Below the pieces are notes generated by a model. The model ran no database searches and had not been told where the DNA came from. It saw nothing but the letters and a program-made list of their open reading frames with translations. From JBIIUJ01 sp044340025 (GTDB lineage: Bacteria > Pseudomonadota > Alphaproteobacteria > Caulobacterales > Aquidulcibacteraceae): a stretch of DNA of 15,105 nt. How positions within the stretch are numbered: position 1 is the stretch's first letter; each line of letters begins with the position of its first letter. The DNA is taken from contig JBIIUJ010000057.1 in NCBI GenBank assembly GCA_044340025.1, positions 1 through 15,105 of the forward strand, given 5' to 3'. A program made the translations under genes and the position numbers. Shown here one piece after another: positions 6,711 to 13,683 of the stretch.

Positions 6711-8002
6711 TGGACGCGACGATCTGGCTTACCGCCGCCGCCGTCATGGGGTTCATCGGGCTGTCGGCCTTCTTCTCGGCAGCTGAGACCTCCATGACCG
6801 GGGCCTCGCGCCCGCGCCTGTTCGGGCTGGAGAAGGATGGCGACAAGGCCGCCGCCCGCGTCAATCGCCTCATCGAGCGGCCCGACAAGCTGATTGGCGC
6901 GCTGCTGCTGGGCAATAACTTTCTCAACACGCTGGCGGGCTCGCTCACCACGGCGCTTTTGGTCGGCCTGTTCGGCAATGACGGGGTGGTGATCGTTGCA
7001 GCCACCGCAATCGTCACGATCCTTGTTCTGATCTTCGCCGAGGTGCTGCCCAAGACCTACGCGTTCGCCAAGCCGGACGAGACTGCGATGCGGCTCTCGG
7101 GCATGGCTGCGCTGTCGGTCCTGGTGCTGGCCCCGATCGTGGAGGCGGTGCAGTGGATCGTGCGCACCACGCTGAAAGTATTTGGAATCCGGCTGGACGA
7201 CGCCGCCAACGAGGACACCGCGCGCGAGGAGATCCGCGGCGCGATCGACCTGCGCGCCTCGGAAGGCGTGGTGGCGAAATCCGACCGCGATCAGCTCGGC
7301 GGCGTGCTCGACCTGCGCGAGCTCGAGATTTCCGATGTGATGATCCACCGCCGCAACATGCGGGTGATCGATGCCGATCTCCCCCCCCGCGAGACGGTGA
7401 TCCAGGTGCTCTCCAGCCCGCACACGCGCCTGCCGCTGTATCGCGATGATGCGGAAAACATCATCGGCGTGCTGCACGCCAAGGATCTCCTGCGCGCGCT
7501 CGCCCATGCCGGCGGCGACATGGACGCGGTCGATGTCGCCAGCGTGATGCGCGAGCCCTGGTTCGTGCCCGAGACGACCGGCCTTCAGGAGCAGCTCAAC
7601 GCGTTTCTGAAGCAGCGCAACCACTTCGCCCTGGTCGTGGACGAGTATGGCGCGCTGAAGGGCCTCATCACGCTGGAAGACATCCTCGAAGAGATCGTGG
7701 GCGAGATCGCCGACGAGCACGACATCGCCGTTCAGGGCGTGCGCCCGCAGCCGGACGGCAGCGTCAATGTCGATGGCTGGGTGCCGATCCGCGATCTCAA
7801 TCGTGCGATGGACTGGAACCTGCCCGACGAGGAGGCCGTGACGGTGGCGGGCCTTGTCATCCACGGCGCGCAGGAAATCCCCGAGCCTGGCCGGCGCTAC
7901 GCCTTCCACGGCTACCGCTTTCAGGTGCTGCGTCGGCAGCGCAACCAGATCACCGGCCTGCGGGTGGAGCCGATCCGCGCCGGAGACGCGCCCGACGCCT
8001 GA
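6710..8002 (+). CDS. CNNM/CBS/CorC-domain membrane protein (HlyC/CorC family)
   Basis: Inner-membrane protein of 430 residues. The N-terminal CNNM (DUF21) region, residues about 5-160, has three or four hydrophobic segments and the hallmarks SAAETSM (23-29), GNNFLNTL (68-75) and AEVLPK (110-115). A pair of CBS domains follows (about 210-270 and 280-335, with LPLYRDDAENIIGVLHAKDL and VVDEYGALKGLITLEDILEEIVG-type sequence). A C-terminal CorC/HlyC domain (about 345-425) contains the usual DGSVNVDGWVPI and TVAGLVIHG elements. The family is linked to Mg2+ and other divalent cation export or homeostasis; the old hemolysin label is misleading. It starts within the aroB stop codon. This neighbour of aroKB recurs in alphaproteobacteria, though the functional reason is not evident. 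A run of eight C (7381-7388) lies in its middle. Confidence 0.93.
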   Translation: MDATIWLTAAAVMGFIGLSAFFSAAETSMTGASRPRLFGLEKDGDKAAARVNRLIERPDKLIGALLLGNNFLNTLAGSLTTALLVGLFGNDGVVIVAATAIVTILVLIFAEVLPKTYAFAKPDETAMRLSGMAALSVLVLAPIVEAVQWIVRTTLKVFGIRLDDAANEDTAREEIRGAIDLRASEGVVAKSDRDQLGGVLDLRELEISDVMIHRRNMRVIDADLPPRETVIQVLSSPHTRLPLYRDDAENIIGVLHAKDLLRALAHAGGDMDAVDVASVMREPWFVPETTGLQEQLNAFLKQRNHFALVVDEYGALKGLITLEDILEEIVGEIADEHDIAVQGVRPQPDGSVNVDGWVPIRDLNRAMDWNLPDEEAVTVAGLVIHGAQEIPEPGRRYAFHGYRFQVLRRQRNQITGLRVEPIRAGDAPDA

Positions 8003-8015
8003 TCCGCCAGCCGGC

Positions 8016-8043
8016 TTGCCTTCGCAGCGCCTTTCTGTATTGA
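8016..8043 (+). promoter_or_regulatory. Candidate promoter of the iron ABC operon
   Basis: TTGCCT (8016-8021), 16 bases, TATTGA (8038-8043) resemble a sigma-70-type -35/-10 pair about 30 bases before the GTG at 8071. The -10 element overlaps the left half of the 8040-8056 palindrome, as expected for a repressed promoter. The match is moderate and the spacing slightly short. Confidence 0.4.
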
Positions 8044-8056
8044 GAAGCGTTCTTAA
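8040..8056. promoter_or_regulatory. Candidate iron-responsive operator (Irr/Fur-like box)
   Basis: TTGAGAA-GCG-TTCTTAA is a 7-3-7 near-palindrome with one mismatched pair. From memory, the alphaproteobacterial iron-control element (Irr box) has the form TTTAGAA-N3-TTCTAAA, to which this matches at 12 of 14 arm positions. It lies directly before a ferric-iron importer and over the likely -10 element. Which regulator (Irr, Fur or another) would bind cannot be told here. Confidence 0.5.
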
Positions 8057-8070
8057 CAAAGGGGCGGCAT

Positions 8071-9132
8071 GTGCGGATCATGAAGGCAGCGGCGGCGGCA
8101 GGGCTTCTGGCTCTTGCAGCCTGCGGGCAAGCTCAGTCGCCGGAGGCCGGCGCGGCCGCGCCAGCGGCGGGCGCCAAGGGCGAGGTCAACATCTATTCCT
8201 CGCGCCACTACGACGCCGACGAGCAGATCTACGCTCTGTTTGAGGAGCGCACCGGCATCCGCGTCAACCGGATCGAGGCCAAGGGCGACGAGCTTCTGGC
8301 GCGCATGAAAGCGGAAGGCGACAAGAGCCCGGCCGACGTTTTGCTGACGGTGGACGCCGGCAACCTCTGGCGCGCCCAGCAGGACGGCGTGCTTCAGCCT
8401 GTTGCGACGCCGGCGCTCACCAACGCCGTGCCTGCCAATCTGCGCGAGCCCTCGGGCCTGTGGTATGGCGTGGCCACGCGCGCCCGCGTGATCGTTTACG
8501 ACAAGGACCGCGTGCAGCCCGCCCAGGTGGATACGCTGGCTGATCTCGCCGATCCGGCGCTCAAGGGCATGGTGTGCTCGCGCTCCTCGGGCAACATCTA
8601 CAACCTCTCGCTGATGGCGGCCCTGATCGAGCGGGAGGGCGCCGCCGCCGCGCTCGCCTGGGCGAAGGGCGTCGTGGCGAATTTCGCCCGTGCGCCGGAA
8701 GGCGGCGATACAGACCAGATCCTTGCCATCGGCGCGGGCCAGTGTGGGGTGGCGCTGACGAATCATTATTACTGGGCGCGAGTGCTGGAGAGCGATGGCG
8801 CGGCCGAAAAGGCCGCCGCCGCCAAGGGCGCTCTGTCTTTCCCCGATCAGGCGGGCGTGGGCGCGCATGTGAACATCACGGGCGTCGGGCTCGCCGCCCA
8901 TGCGCCCAACCGGGACAATGGCGTGGCGTTCATGGAATTCCTGCTGACGCCGGAGGTCCAGACCCTGCTGGCCAAGGCCAACAACGAGTATCCGGTGGTG
9001 GCCGGCAGCGCGCTCGACAATCCGGTTCTGGAAGGCTTCGGCGCTTTCAAGCAGGATCCGCTCGCCCTCACCGTGCTGGGAACCCGCCAGGCGGAGGCGC
9101 AGAAGCTCTACGATCAGGCCGGCTGGAAGTGA
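8071..9132 (+). CDS. Ferric iron ABC transporter, substrate-binding lipoprotein (FutA-like)
   Basis: Periplasmic Fe(III)-binding protein delivering iron to the permease encoded next. The 353-residue precursor has a lipobox L15-A16-A17-C18, then an Ala/Pro linker and a type-II binding-protein fold beginning VNIYSSRHYDADEQIY (39-54). The candidate iron ligands are His46/Tyr47, Tyr177 and the pair Tyr233-Tyr234 in TNHYYW. Their spacing (130, 56, 1) is the same as I recall for Synechocystis FutA1 (His54/Tyr55, Tyr185, Tyr241, Tyr242). GTG 8071 is chosen because AAAGGGG lies 6 bases upstream; ATG 8080 would shorten the signal peptide by three residues. The stop overlaps the permease start (GTGA). 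The operator-like palindrome upstream suggests repression when iron is plentiful. Confidence 0.92.
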   Translation: MRIMKAAAAAGLLALAACGQAQSPEAGAAAPAAGAKGEVNIYSSRHYDADEQIYALFEERTGIRVNRIEAKGDELLARMKAEGDKSPADVLLTVDAGNLWRAQQDGVLQPVATPALTNAVPANLREPSGLWYGVATRARVIVYDKDRVQPAQVDTLADLADPALKGMVCSRSSGNIYNLSLMAALIEREGAAAALAWAKGVVANFARAPEGGDTDQILAIGAGQCGVALTNHYYWARVLESDGAAEKAAAAKGALSFPDQAGVGAHVNITGVGLAAHAPNRDNGVAFMEFLLTPEVQTLLAKANNEYPVVAGSALDNPVLEGFGAFKQDPLALTVLGTRQAEAQKLYDQAGWK

Positions 9133-10772
9133 CGCTGGCTGCGCCCGCGCCAGCCGGTGCGGCGCCGGGCCTTGCGCGGTTGGCTCCGCGGCTGATCGCG
9201 CTCGTCGCGGCCCTGGCCGTCATCGCGCCGATCGCAGGCGTATTCCTTGCCGCAGGCGCAGCCGGCGAGGCCTGGTCGCATGTGCGCACCGTGCTTCTGG
9301 GCGAGTATCTGCGCGCGACCGCGCTGGCGGTTGGGCTTGCCACGCTGGGGTGCGTGCTGGTGGGCGCGCCGCTGGCCTGGCTTGTCTCCATGACGCGGTT
9401 TCCAGGCCGGGGTCTGTATGAGTGGGCGCTTGTTCTGCCCTTCGCCGCGCCGGCCTATGTGGCGGCTTATGCCTACGCCGACCTCACCAACGCCGCCGGC
9501 CCGCTTCAGAGCGCGCTGCGCGCCCTGACCGGCGCCTCCTATGGCGACTACTGGTTTCCCGAGACGCGCGGGCTCGGCGGGGCGATCTTCATCTATGTCG
9601 TCACGCTTTTTCCCTATGTGTTTCTCGCCGCCCGGGCAGCCTTCACCGCCCAGTCGATCTGCGCGCTGGAGGCGGCGCGCACCCTTGGCGCAAGCGCGCG
9701 CGGGGCGTTTGGGCGCGTGGCCCTGCCGCTGGCCCGCCCGGCGATCGCTGCCGGCGCCGCGCTCGCCGCGATGGAGATCGCCGCCGAATATGGCGCGGCA
9801 GACCATCTGGGCGCCCAGACGCTGGCGGTGGGTGTGTTCCGCACCTGGCAATCTCTGGGCGATCTGGGCGCTGCTGCGCGTCTGTCGCTGTTTCTGGTGG
9901 GACTGGCGGCAGGCCTCGTGCTGATCGAGCGGCTGGCCCGGGGGCGGGCGGCGTTTGCCGGCGGCTCCAGCCGCTGGCGCGCGCCACAACGTGTGGCGCT
10001 GTCCGGTCTTGCCGCCTGGGCGGCGAGCGGCGCCTGCGCCCTTGCGCTGCTTCTGGGCTTTGTCGTGCCTGTCGGCTGGCTGATCGTGCTGGGGCTGGAG
10101 AATGGGCCGCCGCTGCGCGATCTGGCTGCGCCTTTGGGCGGCAGCCTCGCCATCGCCACGCTGGGGGCTGGATCGGCGCTGTTGATCGCGGGCCTCGCGG
10201 CGGCGGCGGCGCGCACCGGCGGGCGGGTGGAGCAGATGCTCGCGCACGCTTCCACGCTGGGCTATGCCGCGCCGGGCGCGGTGGTGGCGATCGGGCTGAT
10301 CGGGGTTGTGGCGGCGCTTTCGGGCGGGTCCACGGCGGCGATGGCGGGGCCGGCCGCGATTGGTCTGCTCGCCTGGGCCTATGCCGCCCGGTTTGCCGCA
10401 GCCGGCTATGGCCCGCTGGACGCCGGCCTCACGCGGGTGACGCCCTCGCTCCAGCGCGCGGCAAGGGCGCTGGGCGCGCGCGGAGCCCGCCGGTTTCTGG
10501 CGGTTGATCTGCCGATCGCGTTGCCTGGGCTGGCTGCTGCGGCGCTCCTGGTTTTTGTGGAGGCGCTGAAGGAATTGCCCGCCACCAAGATTTTGCGCCC
10601 TTTCAATCTCGACACGCTGGCGGTGCGGGCGCACGCCTATGCCGCCGATGAGCGGCTGGGCGCGGCCGCCTGGCCGGCGCTGCTCATCGTCGCGGCCGGG
10701 CTGCCGGCTGTGCTCTGGATCAGCCGGGGGCTTGATCGCACCCGCGCCGGGGCGCGAAAAGCCGCCGCGTGA
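9129..10772 (+). CDS. Ferric iron ABC transporter, fused double permease (FbpB/FutB-like)
   Basis: Inner-membrane channel of the importer, 547 residues. It is a fusion of two homologous permease halves with about 12 membrane segments in total, normal for the Fe(III) FbpB/FutB group. Each half carries the cytoplasmic ATPase-docking EAA loop: EAARTLGASARGAFGRVALP at 181-200, and in the second half RAARALGARGARRFLAVDLP. The conserved PFAAPAYVAAYAYAD stretch (104-118) is typical of this family. The start is GTG 9129 within the GTGA overlap with the binding-protein stop. The reading frame stays open far upstream, but that part is out-of-frame translation of the previous gene. It overlaps the ATPase gene by another GTGA. 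Confidence 0.93.
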   Translation: MTLAAPAPAGAAPGLARLAPRLIALVAALAVIAPIAGVFLAAGAAGEAWSHVRTVLLGEYLRATALAVGLATLGCVLVGAPLAWLVSMTRFPGRGLYEWALVLPFAAPAYVAAYAYADLTNAAGPLQSALRALTGASYGDYWFPETRGLGGAIFIYVVTLFPYVFLAARAAFTAQSICALEAARTLGASARGAFGRVALPLARPAIAAGAALAAMEIAAEYGAADHLGAQTLAVGVFRTWQSLGDLGAAARLSLFLVGLAAGLVLIERLARGRAAFAGGSSRWRAPQRVALSGLAAWAASGACALALLLGFVVPVGWLIVLGLENGPPLRDLAAPLGGSLAIATLGAGSALLIAGLAAAAARTGGRVEQMLAHASTLGYAAPGAVVAIGLIGVVAALSGGSTAAMAGPAAIGLLAWAYAARFAAAGYGPLDAGLTRVTPSLQRAARALGARGARRFLAVDLPIALPGLAAAALLVFVEALKELPATKILRPFNLDTLAVRAHAYAADERLGAAAWPALLIVAAGLPAVLWISRGLDRTRAGARKAAA

Positions 10773-11779
10773 CTGCTCTTCCACTCACCGCAAGCCGCCT
10801 TACCCGCCGCGCCGATGGGCGCGCGATCCTGCATGCGGCAAGCCTGAGCGCCCCAGCCGGCAAGGTGACGGCGCTTCTGGGCGCATCGGGCGCGGGCAAG
10901 AGCACGCTTCTGCGCGTTCTCGCGGGTCTCGATACGCCGGATGAGGGCGAGGTGCGGCTGGGCGATCGCGTGCTGTCGCGCCCGGGGCTGGTCATCCCGC
11001 CCGAAGCGCGCGGAATCGGGCTCGTGTTTCAGGACTATGCGCTGTTTCCCCATCTGACGGCGGCCCAGAACGTCGGCTTCGGGCTCGACCGGCTGGCCCC
11101 GACCGAGCGCAGGGCCCGCGCGCTCGACGGTTTGGCGCGGGTGGGGCTTGCAGACCGGGCGGGCGCTTTCCCCCATGAGCTGTCGGGCGGCGAGCAGCAG
11201 CGCGTGGCCCTCGCGCGTGCGCTGGCGCCTGCGCCCGGTGCGGTTCTGCTCGACGAGCCCTTCTCCAGCCTCGATCCCGGTCTGCGCGCAGACGTGCGCG
11301 CCGCCACCTTCGAGGCGCTGAAGGGAGCGGGCGTCACCGCACTTCTCGTCACCCATGACGCGCAGGAAGCGCTTGATGTGGCCGACTGGCTGGCCGTGAT
11401 GGACGCGGGCACGGTGGTGCAGGAGGGCGTGGCCGAAGCGCTCTATGCCTCTCCTGCCACGCTGGCGGCGGCGGCGGCCTTCGGGCCGCTCAATCTCGCC
11501 CCCGGCGGACCGGACACCCCCTTTGGCCGTGCGCCGGCCGGCCGGCCCGGCCTGATCGCCATCCGGCCCGAAGGTCTGGTTCTGCATGAGGGGCAGGGCG
11601 CGCGCGTGGTGGAGGTGCGTGGCGTCGGACCCGACCGCTGGGCCCTGATTACGCCGGAGAGCCAAGCGGGGCCGGTCTGGCGCGCCCGGCTCAGCCCTGG
11701 CCAGTCCGTCACGCCGGGTCAGGCGGTGGCGGTCGCGTTTGATCCGGCGGGGGTGTTCGTCTTCGACATACGGGCCTGA
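10769..11779 (+). CDS. Ferric iron ABC transporter, ATP-binding protein (FbpC/FutC-like)
   Basis: Cytoplasmic ATPase that drives the importer, 336 residues. All motifs are present: Walker A GASGAGKST (38-46), Q-loop Gln88 in FQDYALFPHLT, signature LSGGEQQR (138-145), Walker B AVLLDEP (158-164), D-loop SSLD (166-169) and switch His196 in LVTHDAQEA. The C-terminal 110 residues are a TOBE-like regulatory part (LIAIRPEGLVL, then VEVRGVGPDRWALI). Start GTG 10769 overlaps the permease stop as GTGA. It is the last gene of the operon; the next gene lies 97 bases on. Substrate assignment rests on the FutA-like partner, since the ATPase alone would also fit other CUT-like importers. Confidence 0.93.
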   Translation: MTALPLTASRLTRRADGRAILHAASLSAPAGKVTALLGASGAGKSTLLRVLAGLDTPDEGEVRLGDRVLSRPGLVIPPEARGIGLVFQDYALFPHLTAAQNVGFGLDRLAPTERRARALDGLARVGLADRAGAFPHELSGGEQQRVALARALAPAPGAVLLDEPFSSLDPGLRADVRAATFEALKGAGVTALLVTHDAQEALDVADWLAVMDAGTVVQEGVAEALYASPATLAAAAAFGPLNLAPGGPDTPFGRAPAGRPGLIAIRPEGLVLHEGQGARVVEVRGVGPDRWALITPESQAGPVWRARLSPGQSVTPGQAVAVAFDPAGVFVFDIRA

Positions 11780-11831
11780 TAATATCGATATCGCAGATAA
11801 GACCTATCCGATAAATCTGTTTCCCGGATAA
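11778..11831 (+). repeat. Four GATAA repeats in an AT-rich intergenic stretch
   Basis: GATAA occurs at 11778-11782, 11796-11800, 11810-11814 and 11827-11831, all on the same strand, spaced 18, 14 and 17 bases apart. The self-complementary ATATCGATAT (11782-11791) lies between the first two. The region is strikingly AT-rich for this genome and sits before the sbtA gene. It may bind a regulator. The repeat pitch is irregular, so chance in AT-rich DNA is also possible. Confidence 0.35.
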
Positions 11832-11837
11832 TCCGGG
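11823..11837. promoter_or_regulatory. Perfect 15-bp dyad upstream of sbtA
   Basis: CCCGGAT-A-ATCCGGG is a perfect 7-1-7 inverted repeat, 39 bases before the GTG at 11877. With a 1-base centre it suits a dimeric protein better than a full hairpin; a 5-bp stem with loop ATAAT could also form. It is directly followed by an overlapping GGGCGCCC palindrome (11835-11842). It is a candidate operator for sbtA or, less likely since no T-tract follows, a 3' structure for the iron operon. Confidence 0.45.
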
Positions 11838-11876
11838 CGCCCCTAATCCCGCCGCGCACTGCAAGGGGGCGTTGGC

Positions 11877-12863
11877 GTGGCCGGGTTCGATATTCTTCTG
11901 ACTAATCTGATTTCGCCGCTCGTGCTGGCGTTTGCGCTCGGCATGATCGCTACGGCGGTGAAGAGCGAGCTCGAATTCCCCGACGGGGTGCTCAAATTCA
12001 TCTCGGTCTATCTCCTGTTCGCCATCGGCCTGAAAGGCGGCATGGAGCTCTCCCAGGTGCAGTGGGAACAGGTGGCCGGCGCCATCGGCGTGACGGTGAT
12101 CCTCATCCTCGCCATCCCGTTCATCTGCTTTGAGGTGCTCAGGCGGCTCGGCAAGTTCGATGTGCCCAATGCCGCCGCGCTCGCGGCTCATTACGGCTCG
12201 GTCTCCTCGGTGACCTTCTTTGCCGCGCTCAGCTTCGCCAATGCGATGAACACGCCGGCCGAAGGCTTCATGCCCGCGCTCGTCGCGCTGATGGAGTGGG
12301 GCGTGATCGTGGCGCTGCTGATCGCGCGCTGGCACATGGGCAAGGAGGCGCGCGCCTCCGGCGAGACCAGCATCAAGGAGCTCTTCCTCGACAGTCTGCG
12401 CGGGCGCGGGATCATCCTGCTGTCGGGCGGCATGACGATCGGCTTTGTCACGGGAGAAGAAGGCTATGGCCAGGTTTCGCCCTTCTTTGACGAGATTTTC
12501 CGCGGCATGCTGATGCTGTTCCTGCTGGAAATGGGCATGGCGGCGGCCCGCCAGATGCGCGAGTTCGCCAAGGTTGGCCCCTTCATGCTGGGCTTCGGGG
12601 TGCTGATGCCGCTCTTTCTCGGCGTGGCGGGAACTGCGCTTGGCACGCTTGCAGGGCTTTCGGTGGGCGGGGCCTTCGTGCTCGGCGCGATTGCGGCCTC
12701 CGCAAGTTACATCGATGCGCCTGCGGCCTGCCGCGCCGCGCTGCCGACCGCCAATCCCAGCATCTATCTGACGAGTTCGCTCGCCATCACCTTTCCTTTC
12801 AATCTCATCATTGGCCTGCCGGTCTATTACGAGGCCGCGAAGCTGATGGCGGCCTGGCTCTAG
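11877..12863 (+). CDS. sbtA: SbtA-family sodium-dependent bicarbonate transporter
   Basis: Inner-membrane protein of 328 residues, about ten hydrophobic segments in two inverted halves, matching the DUF897/SbtA family (Na+/HCO3- symport as characterised in cyanobacteria). Family blocks: SPLVLAFALGMIA (13-25), the re-entrant HYGSVSSVTF (105-114), and in the second half SASYIDAPAACRAALPTANP (275-294) followed by PSIYLTSSLAITFPFNL. It is shorter than the cyanobacterial proteins, mainly in the central cytoplasmic loop. GTG 11877 is preceded by AAGGGGG. The regulatory PII-like partner SbtB is not adjacent: the next gene converges from the other strand. Bicarbonate as substrate is inferred from the family; in a heterotroph the role may be feeding carboxylases or pH/CO2 homeostasis. 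Confidence 0.87.
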   Translation: MAGFDILLTNLISPLVLAFALGMIATAVKSELEFPDGVLKFISVYLLFAIGLKGGMELSQVQWEQVAGAIGVTVILILAIPFICFEVLRRLGKFDVPNAAALAAHYGSVSSVTFFAALSFANAMNTPAEGFMPALVALMEWGVIVALLIARWHMGKEARASGETSIKELFLDSLRGRGIILLSGGMTIGFVTGEEGYGQVSPFFDEIFRGMLMLFLLEMGMAAARQMREFAKVGPFMLGFGVLMPLFLGVAGTALGTLAGLSVGGAFVLGAIAASASYIDAPAACRAALPTANPSIYLTSSLAITFPFNLIIGLPVYYEAAKLMAAWL

Positions 12864-13639
12864 CGGCCGGGCGGGCGGAAAGGGGCCAGAAGCAGGTCTA
12901 CAGGGCTGGCGTTGCCTCGGGCTTCGGCCAGCCCCAACGGGCCGTCCGCATCCGCGAGGCGGGCGCGGAAGGTTGCGAACAGCCGGTCCCAGAGGCTGAG
13001 GCAGAAGCCGAAATTGCTGTCGGTTTCCGCCGGCCGGACTGAATGATGCACGCGGTGCAGGCCGGGGGTGACCACGAGCCAGCCGAGCGCGCGCTCGATC
13101 CGTGCGGGAAGCCGCCAGTTGGCGTGATTGAACAGCGCAAAGGCGTTCACCAGCGCTTCGAAAACCAGCACCGCTTCGGGCGGCGCGCCGAGCGCCACGG
13201 CGATTGCGCTTTTCCACGCCAGCGAGACGGCGATCTCCAGCGGGTGGAAGCGATAGGCGGTGGTCACATCCAGCTCCACATCCAGGTGATGCACCCGGTG
13301 CAGCGCCCAGAGCGCGGGGATGGCGTGGGTGGCGCGGTGCTGGGCCCAAAGGGCCAGGTCGAAAGCCACCAGGCAGACCGCCCAGACCGCCCAGTCTGGC
13401 GCCGCCAGCTGGTTGAACAGACCTGCGCCCGCGCCTTGCGCCCACAGGGCTGCGCCCGCCGCCCCCGCTGGCGCGATCAGCCGCTGCAAGAGCCCGTTGA
13501 ACAGCCCCAGCCCCAGATTGGGCGCCCAGCGCGCGGGCCTTTTCAGGCGGCGCGCGCGCGCCGGGGCCAGCGCCTCCAGCGCGGCAAACAGCATCAGCAG
13601 GCCCAGACTGAGCCCTAAACGCAAAGCGCCCTCGGTCAT
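12860..13639 (-). CDS. Sterol desaturase / fatty acid hydroxylase family protein
   Basis: Membrane-bound di-iron oxygenase-family protein, 259 residues. The eight-histidine signature is complete: HRATH (101-105), HRVHH (114-118) and HRVHH (195-199), plus FHP (His132) and NHANW (His172). There are hydrophobic segments around 5-25, 42-66, 82-100 and 134-165. Substrate is unknown; relatives hydroxylate or desaturate fatty acids, sterols, hopanoids or carotenoids. The ATG at 13639 gives a normal N-terminus but has no visible ribosome-binding site and lies inside a perfect 16-bp inverted repeat. TTG at codon 6, preceded by GAGGG, is an alternative. The stop codon overlaps that of the convergent sbtA gene (shared CTAG, 12860-12863). 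It lies 44 bases downstream of the TonB receptor gene on the same strand. Confidence 0.88.
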   Translation of the reverse strand: MTEGALRLGLSLGLLMLFAALEALAPARARRLKRPARWAPNLGLGLFNGLLQRLIAPAGAAGAALWAQGAGAGLFNQLAAPDWAVWAVCLVAFDLALWAQHRATHAIPALWALHRVHHLDVELDVTTAYRFHPLEIAVSLAWKSAIAVALGAPPEAVLVFEALVNAFALFNHANWRLPARIERALGWLVVTPGLHRVHHSVRPAETDSNFGFCLSLWDRLFATFRARLADADGPLGLAEARGNASPVDLLLAPFRPPGR

Positions 13640-13662
13640 GGGGCCACCATGACCGAGGGCGC
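13617..13662 (-). terminator. Strong hairpin: likely TonB-receptor terminator overlapping next gene's start
   Basis: GCGCCCTCGGTCATGG (13626-13641) and CCATGACCGAGGGCGC (13647-13662) are perfect complements: a 16-bp stem with the 5-base loop GGCCA. On the minus strand the stem begins 21 bases after the TonB-receptor stop and is followed by TTTGCGTTT, a broken T-tract. That fits an intrinsic terminator. However, the distal arm contains the start codon and first codons of the desaturase gene, so it could also act as an attenuator or a translation-masking structure. Confidence 0.6.
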
Positions 13663-13683
13663 GAGGCGTCGCCAGAGGGCGGC

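Noticed and set aside
6458..8059. 533-codon open frame antisense to aroB and the CNNM gene
   Set aside because: High-GC shadow frame, rich in Arg, His and Gly with no domain-like pattern. The sense-strand genes are certain.
8574..9128. N-terminal extension of the permease frame
   Set aside because: It is the out-of-frame reading of the binding-protein gene. GTG 9129 with the GTGA overlap is the sensible start.
9114..10784. 556-codon antisense frame opposite the permease gene
   Set aside because: Arg/Gln/Gly-rich composition typical of a shadow. The sense strand encodes a clear permease with EAA loops.
11709..13445. 578-codon minus-strand frame across sbtA and part of the desaturase gene
   Set aside because: Overlaps two convincing genes in other frames and has low-complexity, charged composition.
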